A DNA stretch of 64,000 bases from Ktedonobacterales bacterium. GTDB taxonomy: Bacteria; Chloroflexota; Ktedonobacteria; Ktedonobacterales; Ktedonobacteraceae. The stretch spans positions 1 through 64,000 of the forward strand of contig DAIDJF010000024.1 in NCBI GenBank assembly GCA_027451525.1, read 5' to 3'. The position numbers were made by a program, and so were the translations under genes. The notes beneath the pieces were generated by a model. The model had not been told where the DNA came from. It made no database searches and saw only the letters and a list, made by a program, of their open reading frames with translations. This document shows positions 8,981 through 16,141 of this stretch, one piece after another; positions within the stretch are counted from its first letter, which is position 1; each line of letters begins with the position of its first letter.

Positions 8981-11812
8981 ATGGAAGCAAATAGCCATAC
9001 ATCTTACAATCAGGATGATGCGACCCGTAAATTGGAAGAATCGGCAATTATCGAGCGAGTGGCCCGTATTGTTTCAAGTGTGCGAGGGGCAAAACCCGAT
9101 TATACACGCCTGGCGGCAGAGTTGGCGCAGGCTATTCCCTTTGATGTTTTTGGTATTGTGCTATTGCGCCATGATCGGCAAGCTGCACGCCTCACAATTT
9201 GTTTGCGTGAAGCGGGACGCTCAGGTGAAAATGAGCATCGGGAAGTCGATGGCGTAGACCGCACGAACGAGATGTTGCGTTGGGTTATGCGCCATCATCA
9301 GCACCCGCTGAAAGACTCTATGTTGGAACGTATGCTCGATGCACGCGAGCCGTTGGTTTTGGATTATCCTGAAGGATTGGTTGGTGGTCCTGCTGAGTGT
9401 GGCGATGCCCTGAGCCGTTATCCACAGCTTTGTTCTGTGCTGATTACGCCGTTGCGCGTGGAAGGGCGTGTATTGGGGACGCTGGAACTGGGCTGTATGA
9501 GTGTCGGTATGTATGCCGGTGAACAATTACAGAGGCTGGTGAAGGCGGTTGCTCCTGTGATTGCGACCGCGATTGAAGGGGCGCAATCAGGCGGTAGTGC
9601 AGAGATTCAAGATCGGCAACGTGAGATACTCAAGACGGTATCCAGTGCATTAACGGGAAATGTGGACCGTGCGAGTATTTTGCGGCAGATCGTGAGCGGT
9701 ATCGCGCAGGCTCTCAATCTGGCCTCGGCAATCGTTACCTGGAATCGTAGTGATGGGCGACTCCATCTTGAGGCGCAATCTGGTCTGGATGATGCGCAGT
9801 TGAGTAAAATTCTCTACGATCACTTCCCTGTGAGCGATGCATGTATCATCGGTTATTCTCTTCGTCATCGGCAACCATGTGTTTCGCCGGATATTGCTAC
9901 TGATGCGCGTTTCCCTGCCACTTTTGTATTGTATACATGTTTTGGTATTCATTCCGTCTACAGCTATCCGCTTATTTCAGACTCCACAACGTACGGGGCA
10001 TTGCTGCTCTGCTCGCATGAAACAGATGGTTTTACACCGTTAAAGGTCGATATTATCTCGCTATTTGCCAGTCAAGCAACAATTGCTATTCGTAGTAGTT
10101 TGCTTTTAGAGTCCTTGCAGCAACGGATGCATTTCCAGGAAATGATAGAACAGCTTGAGCAGACGGTAGAGCGCGAGGAAAAAAGACAAGAAGAGCCTTC
10201 TCTAGAGGCCTACACACTTTTAACGCAGGTGCAGAAAGAGACACAGCGCGTATTTGGTGTAAATTTTTCAACGCTGTTGCGTCTGCTCAGCGACCATTTG
10301 CTGACGCGCGGAGAGCGTGGGCTGATAGATGTATTGCTATCTGACAATGTTGTTACAGCATCGTCTTATGCAGATAATCCGCAGCAGGTTGTCTATATGG
10401 CGGATGTGATGCCATTTGCGGAGATTGAACAGAGTGGGAAGAGGGCCACGCTATCAGCGGATAAGAAGGTGAGAACATCACATCAGTTAGCTGATAGTTT
10501 ACAAGTGTTGGCGAGAACAGCCGAGGCTGCTCTGGTACGCGCGGGCATGTTGGGGGAATTAAGCGAGTTGCTTATTCACCTGAAGCAATCAGCGAATGTG
10601 GTTAAGGATGCGTGGTTTATTTTTGATCTCTATGGAAACTGTATCTACATGAATCCTGCCGCCGAAATCCTGTGCAATGTTCATTTGACGGAAACGGATG
10701 GATATGCCTCACTCTCAATCTTGCAAATTTTTGCGCAGATTTTGCCCTATGTGCGTAACCGCAACGAGGTATCACAGTATTTGCAGGAGATTATTCGCGG
10801 CAATATGACACGTCAAGAGCAACGCTGTGTTGTTGCATCACATCAGGTGCAAGAAGCAGACGGGCAGATGCAAGATACGGCTCTGCAAGCGCAAGTTATT
10901 CCCTCTACCGATAATTATTACTGCCTGAGTCAGTATCCGTTGCGCAATGAGCAAGAGCAACTGGTAGGGAGCGCACTCCATATGAGCGATGTCACGGAGT
11001 TGGTGCGTGATGAAAAAAATCGTTCTGCTTTGCTTTCTTCGGTCTCGCATGATCTGCGAACTCCATTAACGATCATAAAATCGGCGGTGACGGGCTTGAT
11101 TCAGGAGGGGAATAAGTGGAGCGAGCAGGATCGTCAGGCCATGCTTGAGGATATTGATACTGAGACAGACCATTTGACGGTGCTGGTCAATGGAATTGTT
11201 GAGCTATCAAGAATTGAAATGGGGGCTTTGACGCTAGAGAAGGAGTGGTGTGATATGGTGGAGGTTGTTAGCGGAGCGATAGACAAAGCCCAGCGCATTT
11301 TGTCTGAACGGTCAATTGCCATGCATGTCCATATCCAGAACCAGTTGCCGTTGGTGTTCGTTGATTATGTGCAAATCGAGCGTGTGCTTTATAATCTTCT
11401 CGAGTATGCCGTTGGCAATAGCCCTACAGGTAGTGGTATTGTGTTGGCATTAGACCTTGTGCCGAAGGAAAATATTGAGCAACTTACCCATCAACACGAA
11501 GAGCTTGGAGCAGTCTCGCAACATTCAAGGGACGTCTCGTTACTGCGTATCCGTGTCATTGATCAGGGCGGAAAGATTCCAGAAAACAGGCGCGAGGCGA
11601 TTTTTAAATCGTTTTCGCATATGGGATCCTATAAGAGCACACTTAGCCTAGCGATTTGCAAAGGGATTATTGATGCTCATCAGGGCGGAATCTGGGTAGA
11701 GTCGGCTCCTAAACAACTGTTTTTAGGAGAAGAGGCGATGAAACTCGAAACAGTTGCCGAAGGGTCGTGCTTCACTGTGGTGTTGCCGATCCATTCTGAG
11801 CATAGCTGGTAG
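8981..11812 (+). CDS. GAF-GAF-PAS sensor histidine kinase with degenerate ATP-binding domain
   Basis: This 943-residue soluble protein has two GAF domains (about residues 30-200 and 210-390), a coiled coil near 390-420, a PAS domain (about 560-690), and a KdpD-type HisKA with an intact H-box SHDLRTPL (His690). The HATPase domain is unusual. The N-box reads NLLEYAVGN, with Tyr809 where the Mg-ATP-binding Asn is expected and Gly812 in place of Lys. The G1 box is DQGGKIP (861-867) rather than DxGxGIP. The glycine-rich G2 box is replaced by KSTLSLAI. It may therefore not autophosphorylate, or may do so in trans with a partner. The OmpR-family regulator follows 66 bases downstream. Confidence 0.85.
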   Translation: MEANSHTSYNQDDATRKLEESAIIERVARIVSSVRGAKPDYTRLAAELAQAIPFDVFGIVLLRHDRQAARLTICLREAGRSGENEHREVDGVDRTNEMLRWVMRHHQHPLKDSMLERMLDAREPLVLDYPEGLVGGPAECGDALSRYPQLCSVLITPLRVEGRVLGTLELGCMSVGMYAGEQLQRLVKAVAPVIATAIEGAQSGGSAEIQDRQREILKTVSSALTGNVDRASILRQIVSGIAQALNLASAIVTWNRSDGRLHLEAQSGLDDAQLSKILYDHFPVSDACIIGYSLRHRQPCVSPDIATDARFPATFVLYTCFGIHSVYSYPLISDSTTYGALLLCSHETDGFTPLKVDIISLFASQATIAIRSSLLLESLQQRMHFQEMIEQLEQTVEREEKRQEEPSLEAYTLLTQVQKETQRVFGVNFSTLLRLLSDHLLTRGERGLIDVLLSDNVVTASSYADNPQQVVYMADVMPFAEIEQSGKRATLSADKKVRTSHQLADSLQVLARTAEAALVRAGMLGELSELLIHLKQSANVVKDAWFIFDLYGNCIYMNPAAEILCNVHLTETDGYASLSILQIFAQILPYVRNRNEVSQYLQEIIRGNMTRQEQRCVVASHQVQEADGQMQDTALQAQVIPSTDNYYCLSQYPLRNEQEQLVGSALHMSDVTELVRDEKNRSALLSSVSHDLRTPLTIIKSAVTGLIQEGNKWSEQDRQAMLEDIDTETDHLTVLVNGIVELSRIEMGALTLEKEWCDMVEVVSGAIDKAQRILSERSIAMHVHIQNQLPLVFVDYVQIERVLYNLLEYAVGNSPTGSGIVLALDLVPKENIEQLTHQHEELGAVSQHSRDVSLLRIRVIDQGGKIPENRREAIFKSFSHMGSYKSTLSLAICKGIIDAHQGGIWVESAPKQLFLGEEAMKLETVAEGSCFTVVLPIHSEHSW

Positions 11813-11878
11813 AGGTGAAGATATGAGTATCTTGTGGTGTAAGATGTGCAAGTCTTGGCAATTAATGAGGAGTACTTC

Positions 11879-12616
11879 ATGAAGATGAGAGGGAAACGCA
11901 TTCTAGTTGTTGATGACGAGGCATCAATCCAGCGTATTTTGAGGAAAAACTTGCTGATGAGTGGCTATGAGGTGATAGTGGCTGATGATGGCAGGCAAGC
12001 GGTGGAGATGACAAAAATCCATCAACCCGATTTGATTCTGTTAGATTTATGCTTGCCAGGAGAACTAGATGGATTGGCGGTCTGTGTCCAGGTTAGGAAG
12101 ATGACGAAGGTGCCAATTATTGTGCTTTCCGCGTTATCGGAAGAGCGGCAGAAGGTGCGGGCATTAGACTTAGGGGCGGACGATTATCTGACTAAACCAT
12201 TTGGCAATGAAGAGTTACAGGCGCGGGTGAGAGCGTGTTTGCGTCGCGTTGCAGCGTTTGAGGCGTTAGGTGGGAATGAGGATGACCCGAAGCAACTGGA
12301 GAGCGATGATGGCTATATTCGTATGGATGTGGAGCAACGGCAGGTCAAAGCTGGGGAGCAGGAGATTCGTCTGACGCCAACGGAATTTGAATTATTACGG
12401 CAATTAATGTTATATGCGGGGAAAGTTTTAACACATCGTTCATTATTACGAGCGGTCTGGGGACCGGAGTATGGAGAGGAAGCAGATTACCTGCGTGTCT
12501 ATGTGCGGCAGTTGAGACGCAAGGTAGAGAAGGAGCCATCGCGTCCCCGCTATATCGTTACGGAACCGGGAATAGGCTATGTTTTTCGTTCTCATAAGGG
12601 AACGGAGGATATTTAA
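11879..12616 (+). CDS. OmpR/KdpE-family response regulator
   Basis: The 245-residue protein has an N-terminal receiver with an intact acidic pocket (VVDDEASI), phosphoacceptor Asp in LILLDLCLPG, the switch Ser in IVLSALSEE and the conserved Lys in DDYLTKPFG. A C-terminal winged-helix domain follows (LTPTEFELLRQL, HRSLLRAVWG, VYVRQLRRKVE). The sequence most resembles KdpE, but no kdp genes are present. ATG 11879 is preceded by GAGGAG at 7 bases. The stop codon lies inside the first of three 11-bp direct repeats that look like a binding array for this class of regulator. Confidence 0.92.
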   Translation: MKMRGKRILVVDDEASIQRILRKNLLMSGYEVIVADDGRQAVEMTKIHQPDLILLDLCLPGELDGLAVCVQVRKMTKVPIIVLSALSEERQKVRALDLGADDYLTKPFGNEELQARVRACLRRVAAFEALGGNEDDPKQLESDDGYIRMDVEQRQVKAGEQEIRLTPTEFELLRQLMLYAGKVLTHRSLLRAVWGPEYGEEADYLRVYVRQLRRKVEKEPSRPRYIVTEPGIGYVFRSHKGTEDI

Positions 12617-12644
12617 TAACATTTTAATAACATTTTAATAACTT
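12612..12644. promoter_or_regulatory. Three phased 11-bp direct repeats (candidate OmpR-family operator)
   Basis: The unit TTTAATAACAT occurs at 12612-12622 and 12623-12633. A third copy with its last two positions changed to TT lies at 12634-12644. Exact 11-bp spacing places every copy on the same helix face. OmpR/PhoB-type winged-helix regulators bind tandem direct repeats with this spacing. The array starts in the stop codon of the regulator gene and precedes the 273-base gap before the chemosensory operon, which also holds small competing hairpins near 12850-12872. Confidence 0.6.
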
Positions 12645-12889
12645 TGACGAAATTTTTATAGGCAATAAACGGAGAATGGCGTACACTAAGAAGTAAGTGG
12701 GGTATTATCATTCTAAGGGAAGGGAGATGTGGAGAGGAGGAACGCATCGCGTGCCTGAGTAGAAAACACAGCAATAAAGAGAGACTACGTGGGAGTGTGG
12801 AGTAAAAAGCGCGCTAGATGAAGTTGGTGATGCAAATACTGAGAGCCAAGCCCTTCATCAGCAGGGCTGATAGATAAAGGAAAGAGTGA

Positions 12890-14305
12890 ATGGAGCAGCA
12901 AGATCGTATCATGGATGGTGACCTGCAAACGCTAGGTCTGCAATCCATATTAAAAATGCTTGCGCTGAGTGGAAAGACTGGCAAACTTTTGGTGCATTCG
13001 GGGCCGGAGACGCTCGCGATCAGTTTAAATCATGGTCAAATAGTGATGTTGCATGAAGAAGGCGTGCCCCAACCCGATCTGCTTGGCATGTTATCTCTCA
13101 TTGGGAAGCTGGATGTTTCCCGTGCGCAGATGATTCGCGAGTTGGCGCAAGGAGATACGCCAATGGCGCTAGGGATGCTTGTTGAGCGTGGGTGGATGAC
13201 ACCACAGGAGATGCAGCAGCGTTTAGAGTTTGCGGTAACGCAGTCTATTAGCCATGCATTGCGTTGGGTGAACGGGCGATTTGCGTTCCACCGTCAAGTG
13301 ATCTCGATGGGCGGAAAAATGCAGCCATTGGATGTCGATTCGGTGTTGCTAGAGGCATTGCGGCAGGCGGATGAATGGGAAGAGGTTGCCAAAGAAGGGG
13401 TAACGAACTTAACGCCGACAACGGTGGCGCGTTGGTTGCCAGAGGTACGTAATGATGTGCGCAGTCTGGGCTTGGGTCGAGAGAGTATTGAGGTATTGTG
13501 TCTTTCCAATGGTGAAATCCCGCTCCAGGCAGCGGCATTAGTCTTAATGATGCCAGAGGCGCGCGTGGCCCGTGTGATGGCACAACTCGTTGCTTTAAAG
13601 TTGGTAGAGGTGGTGGACACGGCGATGGAGAAGGAGTTACAGCAAGACCTCTCTAATATCATCATCAGATGTCAACACTTACTGGCCCGCTATCGGCAAA
13701 CATCGAGTCCCGATCAACTGCTACTGGGCCTGATTATGACGCTCTCAGAATGTGTAAATGGTCTGCTCATTCATCATGGGCGTTATGCGAAAAGCTTGCG
13801 TGGACGAGGTCAACTATCGTCAGCGGAGATTGTGCGTTATCTTGACCATCGTTTTGCGCAATCATTTGAGCAACTGGCGAAGCATCAATACCCTATTTTA
13901 GAAACGGCGCATTTCACGAATGGGCAGGTAGATAGTAACGATATCTTGACGCTCAATAAAGTGGTAAAGGGTGAACAATTGGAGGAGTTTTATTGGGAGG
14001 CCGTCCAAGGTTTAGCAACATTCTTACAGATGACATTTGATACGTTATTACGTGACGAAGTTGGCAACTCGCATACGGGGCGTCAACTGAATCTGGTATG
14101 GAAAGTTTTCTTGTCTGAGATGGATGGGGAGGTACATCAGTATCAGGTGTACCGTGCGCATCGTAATATGCAGGCTTCGCGCGGACGCGAGAATGTGCAG
14201 CCATCTTCGATGAGTGTGGTGCAAAACTGGAGTGGACAAGGGATGACAAATCAGGGACCAGGGGGAGGAGCATGGTCCCCAGAAACGCAAAGGAGGTTAA
14301 TCTAA
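12890..14305 (+). CDS. DUF4388/PATAN-domain regulator at head of Pil-Chp-like cluster
   Basis: The 471-residue protein begins with a DUF4388 (PATAN-type) domain. It has LQTLGLQSILKMLALSGKTG and the pattern LLVHSGPETLAISLNHGQIV, continuing to LRWVNGRFAF near residue 140. The remainder is helical, with a possible winged-helix-like stretch (about 190-250) and a C-terminal helical region without recognised family. DUF4388 proteins typically accompany receiver domains and act in motility or gliding signalling. The stop codon is directly followed by the ATG of the PilG-like receiver, so the two are co-translated. The start has AAAGGAA 8 bases upstream. Confidence 0.75.
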   Translation: MEQQDRIMDGDLQTLGLQSILKMLALSGKTGKLLVHSGPETLAISLNHGQIVMLHEEGVPQPDLLGMLSLIGKLDVSRAQMIRELAQGDTPMALGMLVERGWMTPQEMQQRLEFAVTQSISHALRWVNGRFAFHRQVISMGGKMQPLDVDSVLLEALRQADEWEEVAKEGVTNLTPTTVARWLPEVRNDVRSLGLGRESIEVLCLSNGEIPLQAAALVLMMPEARVARVMAQLVALKLVEVVDTAMEKELQQDLSNIIIRCQHLLARYRQTSSPDQLLLGLIMTLSECVNGLLIHHGRYAKSLRGRGQLSSAEIVRYLDHRFAQSFEQLAKHQYPILETAHFTNGQVDSNDILTLNKVVKGEQLEEFYWEAVQGLATFLQMTFDTLLRDEVGNSHTGRQLNLVWKVFLSEMDGEVHQYQVYRAHRNMQASRGRENVQPSSMSVVQNWSGQGMTNQGPGGGAWSPETQRRLI

Positions 14306-14737
14306 ATGGCAGAACCGACAGTATTGGTTGTTGATGATAGTCCAACAGTTCGTAAAATTGTTCAGATGACACTACAGCGCGAGCACATTCGCGTAATCAC
14401 GGCAAGTGATGGTTTAAGCGCACTTACCTCTGTTGCGGATGAAATGCCTGCACTTATTCTGCTAGATATTCAATTACCGCGTATGGATGGGTACCATATT
14501 TGCCAGATAATACGAAAAAACTTGCAGTTTCGACAAATACCCATTATTATGCTGAGTGGGAAGGATGGTTTGTTTGACAAGATGCGTGGGCGTCTAGCTG
14601 GCTCGACGGAATATCTGACAAAACCGTTTGATTCTGTAGAGTTGGTGCAAACCGTTAAAAAACACCTAGTCAACTGGCAGGAACGGGTTCCTGCGCAACC
14701 TGAAGGGCTACGCCCGCGTTTGCGCTATCGAGGATAA
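14306..14737 (+). CDS. PilG-like single-domain response regulator
   Basis: A 143-residue stand-alone receiver. The acidic pair (VVDDSPTVR), the phosphoacceptor Asp in LLDIQLPRMDGYHIC, IIMLSGKDGLFDKMRGR and YLTKPF are intact. The KDGLFDKxxGR segment is characteristic of PilG-type receivers of the Pil-Chp system. There is no output domain, so it should act by protein-protein contact, for example on type IV pilus motors or cyclases. AGGAGG precedes the ATG by 9 bases, and the gene abuts the DUF4388 gene. Confidence 0.9.
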   Translation: MAEPTVLVVDDSPTVRKIVQMTLQREHIRVITASDGLSALTSVADEMPALILLDIQLPRMDGYHICQIIRKNLQFRQIPIIMLSGKDGLFDKMRGRLAGSTEYLTKPFDSVELVQTVKKHLVNWQERVPAQPEGLRPRLRYRG

Positions 14738-14882
14738 AGATGCCCATCCGTGTGGTAAGAAGGCCCAAATAACTTCTTCAATATCTGTCCAGTTGATAAA
14801 AACAGCCATTATTTCCTATTGATAAGGAATTAATGCTTTACTATCTCGTAAGAGCTTGCTAGGATAGGAAAGGTATAAGGAA

Positions 14883-15248
14883 ATGCCTGGACAGAAAGTA
14901 CTTGTTGTTGATGATAGCATAACCGAATTGGCTATGATCGCGACACCTTTACGTAACAGTGGATTTGAAGTGGTAACGGCGGTTGATGGTGATGAAGCGG
15001 TGGAGAAGGTATTCCGGGAGCGTCCACAATGCATTGTGTTGGATGTGGTATTGCCAAAGCAAAATGGATTTCAGCTTTGTCGAAAACTGAAAAATTCTGA
15101 GCTAAGTCGGCACATTCCCATCATTCTGCTGACGAGCAAGAGTACTCCGCTTGATCGTTCTTGGGGATTGCGACAGGGAGCCGATATGTATATGACAAAG
15201 CCATTTAATGTGGATGAGTTGGTTGCCAGCGTGCGGCGGCTTGTCTAA
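14883..15248 (+). CDS. PilH-like single-domain response regulator
   Basis: A 121-residue receiver with VVDDSITELAMI, the phosphoacceptor Asp in VLDVVLPKQNGFQLC, IILLTSKSTPLDRSWGLRQGA and YMTKPFNVDEL. The WGxRQGA segment resembles PilH, the second receiver of Pil-Chp systems, often a phosphate sink. It is separated from the PilG-like gene by 145 bases in which I see no gene or clear hairpin. The protein is complete with no output domain. Confidence 0.88.
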   Translation: MPGQKVLVVDDSITELAMIATPLRNSGFEVVTAVDGDEAVEKVFRERPQCIVLDVVLPKQNGFQLCRKLKNSELSRHIPIILLTSKSTPLDRSWGLRQGADMYMTKPFNVDELVASVRRLV

Positions 15249-15267
15249 GATGTAAAATGGTAACGAG

Positions 15268-15317
15268 ACCCTCCGACGTATCTAACGGGTAGAAGCTGAA
15301 AAGGGATGTTGGAGGGT
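15268..15317 (+). repeat. Inverted repeat between pilH-like and cheW-like genes
   Basis: ACCCTCCGAC (15268-15277) pairs with GTTGGAGGGT (15308-15317), 10 base pairs including one G-T, around a 30-base loop. There is no T-run, so it is not a classical terminator. It may be an RNA hairpin that adjusts expression of the downstream CheW and receptor genes, or it may be chance. Confidence 0.35.
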
Positions 15318-15361
15318 AAGTTATCTCGCTAATCAAAGAGGAATCATAGTGGAGTAGTAGC

Positions 15362-15952
15362 GTGACAAATGATCCGATAACACCAATGCAAAGGCAACGG
15401 GAAGCGCTTCTTCAGCAACTGAGGGACCAGCAAAGTGCTCCATCTTCATCGCAGCCGAGTAGGGAGAATAGTGCTGTTCCGGGTACCGCAGCTGCTGCTG
15501 GCGATCAATATCTTGTATTTATGCTACAGGAGCGTGAGTTTGCTGTAAAAGCGGATGCTGTGCAGGGCGTAGAACGGCTAACCAGTTTGACACCTGTCCC
15601 AAATGTTGCTTCGTGGGTAAAAGGGATAATGAATCTGCGCGGCTCGATAGTTTCATTGGTAGATTTACGGACATTTTTTGAATTGGAGCCATTGTCGCAT
15701 ACGCCACGTACTCGTGTATTGTCATTGCAATATAATGAGATGGTGATTTGTTTTATTGTAGACAGTATTAGTGAGATGCTCGTGGTCCCTGCTTCTGCTA
15801 TTATCAATGGCAGTATTCGCCAGTCACCTATTCCCACGTGGTGTGCCCCCTATGCTACTGGCATTGCGTTGCTGAATGGCAATCGGGCGGTAGTATTAAT
15901 GGATGTTGCACGCCTGGTCTTCTCTGAGAAGATGCAGCATTATGAAATATAG
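15362..15952 (+). CDS. CheW-like (PilI-type) scaffold protein
   Basis: This 196-residue protein has a disordered Gln/Ser/Ala-rich N-terminus of about 50 residues and then a CheW domain. The domain has YLVFMLQEREFAVKADAV, VPNVASWVKGIMNLRGSIV, LVDLRTFF and a final ALLNGNRAVVLMDVARL. It couples the receptor to the CheA kinase at the inner membrane. GTG 15362 follows GGAG by about 7 bases; an ATG at 15387 is an alternative that would trim the disordered tail. Confidence 0.9.
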   Translation: MTNDPITPMQRQREALLQQLRDQQSAPSSSQPSRENSAVPGTAAAAGDQYLVFMLQEREFAVKADAVQGVERLTSLTPVPNVASWVKGIMNLRGSIVSLVDLRTFFELEPLSHTPRTRVLSLQYNEMVICFIVDSISEMLVVPASAIINGSIRQSPIPTWCAPYATGIALLNGNRAVVLMDVARLVFSEKMQHYEI

Positions 15953-16141
15953 GCAGGATGCCTATGCCTCCATAAGGGATAGGAAACCGTATATTTTTGG
16001 AAGCTACAAGCTTTTTTGCTTTACGCAAGCTTTGTGACTGTAATTGAATGTAGATCACATTGTAATAGCCGAAATTTATTTATCATGTGGTTAAAACAGT
16101 GGTAGATAGATCTATTTGTTACTGCATAGGAGGTCTGGTGA

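Noticed and set aside
8543-8998. Open frame of 151 codons on the minus strand in the AT-rich gap.
   Set aside because: No start signal, erratic composition and overlap with the promoter and start of the kinase gene.
15953-16141. Possible riboswitch or regulator site before the receptor gene.
   Set aside because: Only weak, bulged self-complementarity was seen; no match to a known c-di-GMP motif or CRP site spacing.
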